Shown here piece after piece: positions 13,332 through 25,939 of a stretch of 64,000 nucleotides of DNA. Origin of the DNA: Sanderia malayensis (Eukaryota > Cnidaria > Scyphozoa > Semaeostomeae > Pelagiidae); NCBI GenBank assembly GCA_013076295.1, contig RQOL01000861.1:4092001-4156000 (forward strand), written 5' to 3'. The position numbers and the translations under genes are program-made. Position 1 is the stretch's first letter. Each line of letters starts with the position of its first letter. The notes under the pieces were generated by a model, which did not search any database, was not told the origin of the DNA, and was given only the letters and a program-made list of their open reading frames with translations.

Positions 13332-13989
13332 TACTTCAGAAATATTCATGCGAAACTGTTCGTGTCAATAAAAATGTTGCAGGTTTGCTCAAACTCTAAC
13401 GGTGGAACACTCGTAGATTCAATGCAAGCAAACCAATCATATATCAACCACGAGGATCTATCTTACAAAAACCTCAAGTTCTCATCCAGAGATGTGTCAA
13501 GGAGGTGACACAAACATTGCAATGGGATTTATATCCAGCTAATCGTGGTTTTCCAACCAATAATCATCAACAGATATCAATGTAACCTTAAACTGTCATA
13601 TGCATGATCCTAGCACACAGGAATATATACCAGCTTGATATGCTGCATATCGACAATATACAACAGGTTCCTTGCATGAGGTGAAAGTACGTGAATCAGG
13701 GCGAGCAAGAATTGAATTCGCAAGTTGACACAAAAAGTGGCACCAATTGCCAGTTTCGAGAATTCTGTTATCACTTTTAAACTAGCAGTAAATCAACAAG
13801 TATTTAACATTCAGACTGCCACACGTGTTTCAACTTGTAACACCTCATGATAAAAACGTGGTATTGTCAAGGGGGTGGGAGACGTCAACATTTTGCGCAA
13901 AGTTTCACTGTCACCAGCAACACCCGTGTAAATAACTTTTCTTTTGTGTCATGGATTGTGTACAAGGCGTGAACAACGTAAACAGGAAA

Positions 13990-14290
13990 ACAAATTATGA
14001 TCATAATGACCAGAATACTACTGACTTTCACAATGACCAAAACAACCATTATCATTATAGTTATGATTATGATCATGGCTAAAATAATAGTGATCTTAAT
14101 TACAGTGATTTTGATCATGATTACAATGATTTTGATCATGATTACAATGATTTTGATCATGATTACGATGATTTTGATCGTGATTACAATGATTTTGATC
14201 ACGATTGCGATATGCATATAAACAATGCCGATGATGATGACGATGATGACGATGATAATAATAATAATGATGATGATGATTATGATGAAA
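13990..14290. repeat. ATGATC-rich minisatellite and GAT microsatellite
   Basis: About five copies of a 21-bp unit (gattttgatcatgattacaa, with small changes) run from about 14105 to 14215. Looser GAT/ATT repeats precede them, and a (GATGAT)n/(AAT)n run follows to 14290. Long low-complexity Ile/Met/His frames on both strands here are artefacts of the repeat. Confidence 0.85.
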
Positions 14291-14299
14291 TCTTTCGCA

Positions 14300-17200
14300 C
14301 TTACACTTGAACTCGCACTTGCCTCTTTGATTTCGCGAAAAATAATCAAGGCGCAACGTGCATGGCATTCAACTGCTGATCGGTTTATGGAAATACATCG
14401 TGCTCAACATACTGACGTGAGTAATCTCGGTTGAATAGTAGCGGCATCGTGTAGTGTATTTTAACAGAAAGATAATTACATTTAAGATGTCTATGCTTAC
14501 GCCCACACAATGAATGCCCCAAGATTGTGGCAGCGCAGGGCCTCGATCAGGCATCGGGCTTTCCGTCCTGCCTGACAGTTCTGAGAGAGGGCCGCTCGGG
14601 ACGATAAATAAAGTCGGAAATCAGTTCTCCTTTGTCTTCTGTATCGTATTTACAAATACGTCCATCACTCTTTCGCGCCGTAAATCCAGCCATCGATTTG
14701 GAAAAAAGCACCTGAACACAGCTTTTGACCAAATTAAAAATTAATAAAAACCCTTTTCATAAGGCCGCAACAAGTTCAGGCACCGCCGCGATCGTAAACA
14801 ACAAAGATATCCGAGTCTTTCACACTGAATAAAAGAAAGCTCTCTATTCTCTCTACACTCAACAAAACACTCTGTTATTTGCTATGTACTATAGTTGAAC
14901 ATACTTCCTTCATCTGTTTTTGTTTCTTTCTATTCTGCATTTTACTACAACACATAGCTTGGGCATCAATGCACCAATGCTCGTGTCAAATATCATAGAG
15001 CTTTAATTGGCGCAAAAGGTTCTTGAAGAAGTCAGCAAATAACTTCTTATCCCATTTCAAAGAAGCAATGTAACGTTATACATTATGTGATATCAAAACA
15101 AATGTTTATCAGCAGTAGTACTAACTACATATATATATATATATATATGCATATATACATAGATTTATATGTGAATATAGGCTGATAATTTTCCACAACA
15201 ATTCAGTATTAGAACTTTTTCAATGTGTTTATTGACTTTCACCTTAAGATACTTTAACGATAATAGAACTTGTAAACATTTGCCCATCTATCAAGCTCAT
15301 ACTTTTTGTATGTGCATTGCATATTAACATAGCAGACTCATGTCGTTTGGTAACTTAAAACACACGTTACCCGCACAATATTACATTTAAAGACAATTGC
15401 TGGGCAATGAAGGGAGTGAACAACTAAATAGGAGGCGATTGCAAACGTGCAATGGGTTTCCTAGAATTTCTGACGAATTATATTGAGGACAGGGGTTTGT
15501 AAGATGCCTTCATCGAGGCTTTTGTCGATTAAAAAAAGGAAATAGACAATGCTGTGGCAATTTTTAACAAATCATGCTTGATAAAAATTGTAGTAGAATA
15601 GGATTTTCAGTTTCCTTGTGAACTCTGTGGCAGAATTTCGCAAAGATCAAACGATTGGGACAAATTTAACCTCATCTCAAATTGAAACAGAATTCTGAAG
15701 TCATTTGAAGTCATCTGCAGTCATTTGAGAAGCTTCAGATTACAATGGCTAACATGTTTTAAAAACAGCTCAAATGAAATAATTTATCTGACACAAATGT
15801 TCAAATGCCAAGTCCAGGCATTGAATAAATTTAAAAATAGTTTCAACGGATCCTAAAAACCCTTGTTTGTAACGTTGATATAACAGAGTATCACTGTTGT
15901 TTATTAGTGTCAATTTCTCCAGCAGTTTCTGCTTATCAATCTCAAATGTTTGTTATGCTCCTATACTTGGCTTAGCACACAGTGTTGCAGTGGTAGATTT
16001 GAAACAAATCTCTGGGAAAAATTAATAAATCAAATTCTTCGTGACTCACAATCGTGAAACAAGACTCCGTTTCCAACAACAGAAAATAATTTCGACCAAT
16101 CGACAACACAGAAAAGGTTCATTTAATTTGCGCATCCACTGATATTATTGAAGATTCAAGCTTTAGAAAACATTACGGTGCGTCTTTTCGTTCTTAACAA
16201 CCTGCACAACTGAAATAGATAATTCAGTATTTCGGCAATAAACTTGCCAGCCCTCTTCAAAGAAAGCCCTAATTCTAATCTTATTTCTATAAGCCACAGA
16301 GTTGTTGAAACACCGAATTAATAAAACAAACTCAAACAGCCAATTCAAGACCGTGGAACAAGTTGGTATATCATTAGAGCGCGATCAAATGTGCCCACAA
16401 TTTCTTCAACCACACACACAAATATTACCCGACTGCAATTCATTTGTGTACAGACTGCTTGCTGGACAGAGATTCAGATTCACAAACATTCACAGACATT
16501 CAACACGACAATTCTTGGCTTAAAACTTCTCATGTTATTGCATCTAAACCCAGTTTAAGATTGCAGTAATGCCTAAATATATAATAACAACAGATCTATG
16601 ACTAAACGTAAGATAAAAAGATTCCTTATAATTAATAGTAATAATAATAATAACAACAATAATAGTAATAAGATATATATATATATATATATAGCTATTT
16701 ATATTCTAAATCATCTGATATCGATTCATATAAATTATCATTTCATTTGTACATGATTGAAATCATAGGAAAAATAAATTTATCATTCGTATATAAAATT
16801 GATCAATAATTTCTTATGCCTAATTCTCAACTACTGATAGCATCAAGTTCAAAGTCGGGTGCCCTTACAAAATTCCATACGATTATTTTCACAACAACAT
16901 TATCAGCACAGCATCTGCATTAGCCATTGATATTTAGTGCGAACAAAGCAAAACTTTATTGGATCTAATCATCAATGTATATGGCCTTAAAAACAGAGTG
17001 CATATACGTTACTGTACGTTTTTGTGCTGTTATCTGCTCGTAATAACATTAGTGGCATTAATGCAATGGATAAGTCTGCTATGACATATCGTTTAGTATC
17101 GACCTGTATCGTGCACATATATTATCTATGGACTATATATTCTTAAAAGGGTGAAACACTAAATGCATCATCCATCAACATGCTTAAATAATCGAACTTA

Positions 17201-17437
17201 AACCCTTTGAGTGCATGTGTATATATACACAACGTATATACAGAGGGGCTCGGTATACCGATTTCTGCGAATCTGTTGTTTGTTCAAAAAGTTAATATTT
17301 GAAATTTATGTCATCTATAGCATTGGCATTGGTTCGTCCTCGTGTCAAATACATCGAGACAAATATTATATACGATAAGACATGATGATGCCAAATGCAA
17401 ACTATACAGCACTCGATAAAGAGACAAAATGTACATG
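14300..17437. other. Gene-free stretch, including the likely foxA 3' flank
   Basis: No coding region is supported. It holds TA-dinucleotide runs at about 15127-15150 and 16673-16694, and AAT/AAC runs at about 16630-16670. The part next to 17438 must contain the foxA 3' UTR on the minus strand, but I did not assign a specific polyadenylation signal. Confidence 0.6.
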
Positions 17438-18346
17438 CTAGATAGATGCCAACCCGTTCGATTGGGGAAGCATACAACTCTGATAATACTGGTTCATACC
17501 GCCCATCGAAGGCATACCCATACTGTATGTTGGATCTGTCGATGATGCTATACCAGTGTCCATAGATTTGGGATAACCACCCATGGACGGTGGTGTGAAT
17601 GTGGATGGATGGTAGGAGAAATGCATTGAAGGATCGTACGACCTGAAGTCTGCTTCGTGCTCAGGAGCAATGATGTTTTTGATGGCGAATGGATGGTTGA
17701 ATGAATGAAGACCTCCAGGTCTGTATGGGCCGTACGGGCTCGGCAGAAATCCTGGTGTGGTTAGAGACCTTGGCGGTCCCATGTCCATCTTGGGTATGCC
17801 GTTCAAGGAGAAGTTATCCGGCCTAGGTAGATGTGATAGGTTGGGCTTACGATCGGCTTTGAATCTCTTCTGCCTGCGTAGATAGCAGCCGTTCTCGAAC
17901 ATATTGCCCGCGTCTGGATGTAAAGTCCAGAAGCTTCCCTTGCCGGGCTTGTCTGGCGACCGAGGCACTTTGACGAAACAGTCGTTGAAAGATAGACTGT
18001 GACGGATTGAGTTTTGCCAGCGCTGTTGATTCTGACGATAATATGGAAACAAGTCCATTATAAACTGATATATCTCGCTGAGAGTGACCATTTTGGACGG
18101 CGAGTTCTGTATAGACATGGTAATGAGAGAAATGTAAGAATACGGTGGCTTTGCGTGTTGATAACTTCGTTTGTACGAGCCATTTCCTTTGGCATTCGGT
18201 GGTGGTGATCCAGCAGTTACATCGTCAGCAATACTCGACGAAGTAGATGTTGGTGTCAATTCTGTGAGTCCCATCGTAGATCCTGATATCACTGGCTTAA
18301 CATCATACTCTGAGACTTGTTCTGGCATAACCTGCATGCTATCCAT
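17438..18346 (-). CDS. foxA: Forkhead transcription factor FoxA (HNF3 type)
   Basis: A nuclear DNA-binding regulator of endoderm, pharynx and axial patterning across animals. The coding region is a single exon of 302 aa. The start is the ATG at 18346-18344; the frame is open one GTG codon further upstream. The forkhead domain spans about residues 64-163, with [13 protein letters not shown] at its front and a recognition helix ([19 protein letters not shown]) typical of FoxA. Two C-terminal motifs separate FoxA from other Fox classes: HPFAIKNI near residue 215-225, matching the conserved region II (HPFSINNLM-like, Groucho/TLE contact), and a YYQ-containing tail matching region III. The N-terminus is Ser/Thr-rich, as in the family, and the whole is shorter than vertebrate FoxA (about 460 aa). 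Class assignment is confident; orthology to one vertebrate paralogue is not implied. Confidence 0.96.
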   Translation of the reverse strand: MDSMQVMPEQVSEYDVKPVISGSTMGLTELTPTSTSSSIADDVTAGSPPPNAKGNGSYKRSYQHAKPPYSYISLITMSIQNSPSKMVTLSEIYQFIMDLFPYYRQNQQRWQNSIRHSLSFNDCFVKVPRSPDKPGKGSFWTLHPDAGNMFENGCYLRRQKRFKADRKPNLSHLPRPDNFSLNGIPKMDMGPPRSLTTPGFLPSPYGPYRPGGLHSFNHPFAIKNIIAPEHEADFRSYDPSMHFSYHPSTFTPPSMGGYPKSMDTGIASSTDPTYSMGMPSMGGMNQYYQSCMLPQSNGLASI

Positions 18347-18582
18347 CACTTGTTCTCTCGTTTGTCTTCTGTCTCGTTATATATTTATATTTATTTTCGA
18401 ACAAAAAGTCAACAAACACAGATCATTAACTAAACGTAAATTTCTCTAATCCAGTTCAAATATGCTCGGTTGGTTGTGGTGTGTGTGTATATCTGTGTCG
18501 TCGACCACCTCTGATTTGATGTGTGTCCTCAGTCCACTCGGTCCAACTACGAAATGTGTGATTGAAAGAGAGAGCGGTTTCT

Positions 18583-18590
18583 CTTATAAA
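18583..18590 (-). promoter_or_regulatory. Possible TATA box of foxA
   Basis: On the minus strand TTTATAAG lies about 240 bp upstream of the foxA ATG. The leader between them contains no other in-frame start. Position and match are reasonable, but no start site can be seen. Confidence 0.3.
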
Positions 18591-20631
18591 TCCTCACTAC
18601 TGTGCCAGTGCGCTGCTCACATCGGCAATCGTTCGTTCGCATCGAAGTCTGCTGACAATGAAGCTCTTTTGTTTTCCACTATCCTCTTATCCAAACACAC
18701 ACTGTGCGTAGCCACGCCTCGAGCATTGTTCACCAGCAAATAGAATTCGAAAATTCCCCGCTTTATTGACAGTCGAGGATTCTCCGATGCACGTCGGCTC
18801 TTGGCCACCAGTGAAAACTTGGCGTTTTATTCAGCACAAATTGGCAAATCAACACGAAATTAATTATCCTCAAAGCAACAACCGAAGACTGTAGCCAATA
18901 AACAAAATCTCCCTCCCGGACCTGTGACTAATAAACGGTTAATTTTCAAAACATTATATTTGCAATGCTTCCATCTTATTACGTAAAGGAAATAATACGT
19001 TATTAGCTTGCAATCCGTACTGAATTCAAAGAATGGAAACAACTTGATAGCCCCCATACGTTGACAGAGACATTTTGTTGAATATTTTACTGATTAGCCT
19101 GACGAGCATGAGGTGACGATGGTTACAAATAGCTGCTGACAAACTCGAGCGCAACAACTTATCTTTATTTAGTGAAAACTTCACTGAAATCGGAAGTGTC
19201 AACACTATACGAAAATATTTGATTTTTACTCTAACCAAACGGACCCTCAGCTTTGCTTTGGTGGTGTGGTGGACTGAAACTCGAGCAGACATGCAATGAA
19301 ATATGACGAACATTATCAGGGAACTCAGTTTGGGTCTGTGAGTTATCCAGCCAATATTACGCGACAGGTCGTATGGTTCGAACCAGACTGGGGGGTGGGT
19401 GCATGCGCGCGGCATGGATAAACGTGTTTGGCGTCTTCGATAAAAGAAATTACCCCAGGGTGTGAAAATGAGGATTTTTTTATCTGATCTTCATCTATGA
19501 GCTTCTTGCCTTTCCTCTCATTAAGTCCAAAAACATTGACTTTTCAATTAAAGATACACGATGAAAAATGTAAACAAATGCAAGCAGAAGGGCTGAATTT
19601 CCAATTCAACCCAAACGTTTCTTTTCCTGTGATCATTACGATTGCCGAATATACCTAATATATAATTGGAAATGTTCCTCAGCTATATGTATATGCTCTC
19701 GGTCTCTAACTAACTGTCGGAAGTGTGTATATGTGAAATTGGGCAGCTGGTTCAACTTAAAGCGCGAAATTTTTCCTTCAAAACACAGCTTTGTAGATCA
19801 AAGCGGACGGCCGGGGATAAATCTGCGGAAATTTCCTCCAATACGAACCCACGGCATAACATAATACCGGCGTAATCAACTATCCTTAAGCGGTTCACGA
19901 ACGTCCAATAAAACCGCAAAGTTGCAGCATAGAAATTACTTTGAAAACTATCCACTGATCGTCGATTATTTAACGTTACAAATCCTATTGGCCTCTTTTG
20001 TTCGGTAATTTGTCATTTTCCATCGAGCTTAGAGAAATTGATAAAAAGGCTCGTAAAGACGAAGACAAAGCTTCTAATATTTTCTATCATCAAACGCACA
20101 AATGTTAAGTTTATTTAGGAAATTTGTATTTCAAAGCCCTGATCTGATCGCCACTCTGCTATACAAGTATTGCCCGGCATGTCCAAATCCAGGGATACAA
20201 AAGTCAAAAGATCTAGAATCGAGTAAATATTTAAGGCAATGCAGGTCTTGGCGACATCTTGAAAAATGAAGCTTATGCTAACATAAATGTATTCTTGATA
20301 AGCCAAATCTAGCAACCAAGCATTGATAGCAGGAGAGTGAAAATATTGACAAACTGCATTGAGATTAAAGCAAATTGCAGTGTCTCTATGTTTGAAACAC
20401 GTCGTTATAAAATCAATCAAGGACACGTATGAAAACTTGATCAAACTGTATAACTGGTTCCATATTGATAAATATGAATATCAAATTCATATTCTATACC
20501 CATTCAGCGAGAGATATTAATGAACTTCAGACCGTTTTTAATAACACACATTATTACAACGACAGTGAGGTACACGTGCAATAACATCACAGTTCATTGT
20601 CGTCACATCACAACTGCTTTTGACACTGCCG

Positions 20632-20673
20632 CCATAAAATTTGCCGCGCGGTTGGCATAAAATTGCCGCGCGG
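20632..20673 (+). repeat. Direct repeat of ATAAAATTGCCGCGCGG
   Basis: The motif cataaaatttgccgcgcgg is followed by cataaaattgccgcgcgg, two nearly identical units in tandem. Each ends in the palindromic octamer CCGCGCGG (20644-20651 and 20666-20673), which recurs elsewhere in the window. Confidence 0.7.
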
Positions 20674-21326
20674 AAAGAACCGACTTTAGCATGTTGAGCA
20701 TCAAAGAGTTCATCAGAAACTTCATAGAAAAGTGATAGTAATGAATATATGGATTGGGCAACATTGTTGGCGCTTGTATAAAAGGGTGCAGGTTTCTATT
20801 GTATTCGAACTCCCAAATCAAATGTGTATAAAATTGTGCAGAATATGTGAATTCAAATATATCAAGATTGTTGATTGTCATTTGGAGAATAGAATTCGTT
20901 TGACTTTCAGTGAGAGATATTGCGAAATCCTGGGCAAATGATGTTATTACGTAGATTTAAGGTGTCTTCAGTGATTAAATAAAAAATTAAATACAAAAAG
21001 TATTGTGCTTAGTAAAAATTATCATGCTTAGAGAGAGAGAGTGAATAAAATTGTCGGACGAAAATTCGAAGCAAATCACAATCATAATATGGTAATCATT
21101 CGATTTTCGAAATGAGACGTCAATCTTGATGCGATGCAAGAAGGCCTAGATTTAACTTCGCGAGGAGGATTAAGCACAGAATATATTTTTCTCTCTATTC
21201 TAAAATTACAAATCTTTCCATCACACTGCTTCTCATTTTACAGTTGAAAGCAGATGTTCATACAAGCGTACTATGGCGTTAAATAGACAGGTTTAATGTT
21301 ACGAAATAATGGCGCCAAAATCAAAC

Positions 21327-21527
21327 TACACTAGGGGACAACAGTCCTCGGGACATTTTCAAATTTTTATTCAACCCCCATTCCCCTTAAAATAAAGTTG
21401 TTCTCTCAAGGAGACAGACCCCTCTTTTATCATCGTACAAAAATAATTTTGTCTATATTGCATGCGACTGTTTTTCGAGATAAGTTTGGGAGGGAGAAGT
21501 GCCCCAGGACTTTTGCCCCCTATTGTA
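21327..21527. mobile_element. About 200-bp inverted-repeat element
   Basis: The left end (tacactaggggacaacagtc, then ctcgggac) and the right end (gtgccccaggac, then ttttgccccctattgta) are imperfect reverse complements over about 28 bp. No coding capacity is seen. A right-end-like fragment recurs at about 58368-58393. Confidence 0.65.
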
Positions 21528-24500
21528 AGTAGTTTTCATGATTAATCACATTTCAGATGCCCGAGCCAGGTTTCTACAGGACGAACCGCATAGGACACGA
21601 TTACGTCAATGCAATAACGCTATAGCCAAACACTGCAGTTCTTGTGTTATCTTTGCTAGGCACCTTATTTTGCAATCCTGTTATCTTAACAAACTCATTA
21701 ACGAAGCTCTAAATGGATGTACATTATTAGTTGAATAAAACAACGTTGTTGCAAATAACTGTCACAAACACTCTTTGTAAATGTGAGCGACAATGCGGTT
21801 GTGTTCTGTCTCTCCCTCTTTATCCCCGCCTGTGTTTCTGTTTTATTCCCTGTTCCCATTCAACGAATTTCTTTTTTAGCAAAATGAAAAGCAAACAAGG
21901 CCAGTGGTTCTCTGCTGCCAACATGAATAACCTCATGTTCTGCAAAGAATGGACAGGCTAAATTGCGGTGATTGTGTTTGTTCAGCAGAAATATGTTGTT
22001 TGCCGAGTCTGCCAATATAATCTAACCGAAAAGTCGATTTCTCATGTTGTTTAGAGCACTGTCATGGTAACTTAATTACGTACAGATGGAGAGCATACGT
22101 GAATTCACCAACGCGCCAATTTTCTTGCGACCCATAAAAGAGGCTGGACAGAATAGAACCACATGATATGAAGAACTCATGACTTTGACAATACACCGTC
22201 GATAACACAGCCTCACAATCACAATGGCAATTAATAACAGTAGCAGTAAATACTTTCTGCTCAATTCTTCACTTAGCTTCCAATCACTGTGATTCATAAG
22301 TGACCATTCAACACTACACACTGTAGATTGAATTAAATAATAACATATTCCATGTTGGCGTCTTTCAAACTTTCAAGCGCATCAGCTGCCTTTCTTAAGA
22401 TTCCCTACCAGCAAAATTGCATGAGAATATCCATGGGAAAAATGGAAGAAACGACGCTTGCAAAAGTAATAAATAAAAAGCACCATTGAAATATAACAAA
22501 ACAAGCACACCAGATAAGTTTTAGGGGTGTGCTAATTATGTAGCGTTCAATTGTACTAAAACATCTACATCGTTTCCAGACATTGCATTTGAAAGATTGT
22601 TTCTTTGGTTTGTTAAGACCATTTAACTGCTTCCACATCAATATATATTCCGCCTAGCATACTCTACACTAAGTTTCTGGTACATATTCAGTGACTATAC
22701 TGCAGGATCTCTATCCAGTCATACTCTCATGAATGAATAAACACTCTGTTTTGTTGTTTGATAAACATAGATTTATTTGACTACCAAACTTTCCTATATG
22801 AACGTACAGAATGACAAGATGTATAGTTATCATGACTTTGATCGCAAAATTTTCAAATTTAAGACTTATTGTTTGAGAAAGGGATCTTGATTTGCTGATT
22901 TGACTGCGACTTTGTGTTAAACTCGGCGATTGACGACCGAGTCTATTAGTTTTACAAGCAGAGTTGTTACTTGTGTTGGTCGAAGGATAACGAATGTCAA
23001 ATATTTACACCGTCAGGACGTGCTGTTGTTATAGAGCTCAGCTTCTAGGCCAATACGAGACGCGCTGAATGGACAGAGTATATACTCAAAACTCAGTCAA
23101 CCTACGAGTTTACCCACCGCCAACGAATAGGCACAAGCACTTTATCTTTAGCCTTACGTGGCTATATACGGTAGACTGTGGACCAGCAAAGGTGTTATTA
23201 ACAAGTAGGGGGGCACTACGGGGGTTGGGGGTGCAACGTCCCCAAAGAGACAAGAATCAACATTTTACTCGGCAAAACATTGTACTGCTGACTTGGCAAA
23301 CCTAGTAGTGGTCAGTATAAATTAAGAAATTGATGACTATGGACGTACTTTTACTCAGCAACAAGACATCATACACCCCCACCCAATAATTTTGTCTAAC
23401 GCTGCGCCTATTAGAAGAAGCAAAAACATTCGAAAGGTTTGAACCAAAGGACAAAGACAAGCATTACTTTTGCTCGAGCTCTAAAACACGGACCACACGA
23501 TTGTTATTCCCACCATCATATCGCTATCCCCACTGTCAAATGGGAAACCCATGATCCCGCCAGTCCATATTATACTAGGAAGAACAGCCATTAGCCATTC
23601 TCCAAGAAAGGTATATACATATAGACTTGTTTATAAAACAAATGTTAAGCATGTTTACCCTCTTATAATGCGTCAGAAGTATTGTATAGCATTTCAAAGG
23701 CAACACCCATAAAAACAACATTTCAACTCTTAACCCCACTTTATCTGGTATGAGAATATCACAGGACAACACCTATAAACATATTGGCATGTTCTTTGGG
23801 TGGGAGGTACAAGTAAATTTCACATTGCCACACCTTCATTATATAAATTTCATTAGCAATATGTCAACAAAATCGCATTCACATATACGTGGTTTGCTAC
23901 ACCAGTAGGCAGTATAGCAGGATCTTTATAGAAAAGCTGAAAAGCTACACTGCACTTTGTACTTCACACACCCTCAACGTCTATGATCAATAGTTAACTC
24001 AGATTCATCCATGCAAATTCATAATAACGTGTATGGAAATTCCATTTACATTTGCACAGTGACGGACTAAATAAACTACACCGATCGTCTTACGAATGAA
24101 ACGTCTAAAAATATCCCCCAAAACCTGCGCTATTTTGAGAATTGAACCAACAAGCCCCACCTCCCTCCCCCACCTTGGTTACAAATAAACAGATGAAGAA
24201 TCGATCAGATGTTACAACCTTTCGTGCATAGTTTGACAACACAATCATAAGAATGCCATTACTGTTAAAGCAAATCTTAGAAACCGATAAATAAATTTCC
24301 TGTAAGACCTTGGTCAAACAGCAAGCCTCTATTTAAAGTTGCCTTTTAATTGTTCAACATTAAACTGAAGCCCTGGAATTCTACTTTCAGGAAATCAATA
24401 ACAAATATTGGCACATTCACTTGATGTTGGCAAATTTCGCGTTGTTCGGGTTATAGTTCGGCTTGCAACGAACCTCGTTCTCACTTAATGATCTAGGAAA

Positions 24501-25769
24501 CTGAATTTGATGCTCTGAAAGTATTCGTTAAATATTTCCCGCGGCCTTTGGTTCTTACGTCACAGGTAAATTTTACATGGGCGGTGTCAAGTACCAATAA
24601 TGCAAATGCTCATAGCTCTTCACGACAAGGTAATCATCTTCTTAAGCCGTCGGCAATTTCATCATGCAAAGAGGAAAACGGACCACCCTCGTGAATAGGC
24701 TGTGAACATTCTCAAAATCGTGAAGAAATATTTGCGAGCATGTATGTTGGAGATATTTTCCCCTTTAAAAGGACACCGTCAATTGACGGGATCGAGTACG
24801 ATCGTGCTCATGATTATGATTATTACACTATAGCATATTTTCCAACGCTGACTATGAACAAAGGGACTTCGGAAGCCTGTTTCTCTGGTGAAAGCTACTA
24901 AACTTGTCGCATCTGCGTACGACTTCGTTGTTGTCTTTTCTTTTATGCGCTGCTCATTACGATAATTACGCGGCAAGTGCTATGCAGAGCATGCCCTGCT
25001 TTGCACACACCCAGCACACGTTTACTACGCATTTGATCTATAAGCGCATTTGTCTCTGCCAATGGTCAGTTCAATGCTCGCCTAATTAACGTGAAGCTCA
25101 TTTGAGTTTGGCGATAATTTGCACGTTTTTTACAACAACACGGGTAGGTGTTGTACCGAATACGAGGACTTACTAAGCAAAAAGTCAACAAGCAAAAGAA
25201 TTGAATAAAGCTTAATCGCATGTTTACCATGCTTTCCTTCAATCTTCTATAAGTTTGTGAGTTTTACAAATAACTTGAACACAAGTGTAAACGCCGAAGA
25301 GTAGGATTTCAATTTACGTTCATAGTCATTATTATTACATTTCGAGGGCCAATTTTTAAGCAAACATTCGGTCAATATTAACTCTGGTAGAATTGCTAAA
25401 ATAGAAATCTTTCGTGCTGCTTAGCTTATCAGATATCAAATCCAGCTTCTAAACATGTAGATCCCCTCTGCAAAGGCGTGTTTGCCATGGTGCGAAATAT
25501 CTCAATGTAATTTTTACTATGATGTTTGATGAGACTCGAGTTTATATCCTGCACAAGCTGGTCTGGTTCACGCGAGCGCTAATTTTTGCATGTTCTCAAA
25601 GCGGCGGCACACTTTTCCGCGCTGTCCACGCGGTCGCCGTCCATTGCTAATTGCAATGCTGTTTCCTCGATCCCATGCCGCTGGCCCAATGCTGGATCAC
25701 GAGAGCACATTTCAGGATCACCATTGTATGACCAACAGACAACCCCAAGACTGTATCATAACTTTAAAA

Positions 25770-25939
25770 TACAGTCAAATCTGCATAGTTCGAACTCGTG
25801 TAATTCTCGAACTCTATCTAATTCGAACGAAATTCTCCGTCCCTTCAAGGATCACTAATGAACGAACTCGTATCGAACTTTTTGTAATTCGAACATTCAC
25901 GCTTCCCCAGGTTGTTCGAATTAGACAGAGTTGATTGTA
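25770..25939. mobile_element. 170-bp TA-flanked MITE with pogo/Tigger-like ends
   Basis: It starts TA|CAGTCAAATCTGCATAG followed by ttcgaact, and ends ttcgaattagacagagttg then attg|TA, an imperfect inverted copy. CAGTnnAAnCT plus TTCGAA termini and TA target duplications are the pattern of pogo/Tigger-type elements. No transposase is present. Confidence 0.7.

Noticed and set aside
13885..14368. Long Ile/Val- and His-rich frames on both strands
   Set aside because: They are translations of the GAT/ATC repeats; composition follows the repeat unit and no start or splice context supports them.
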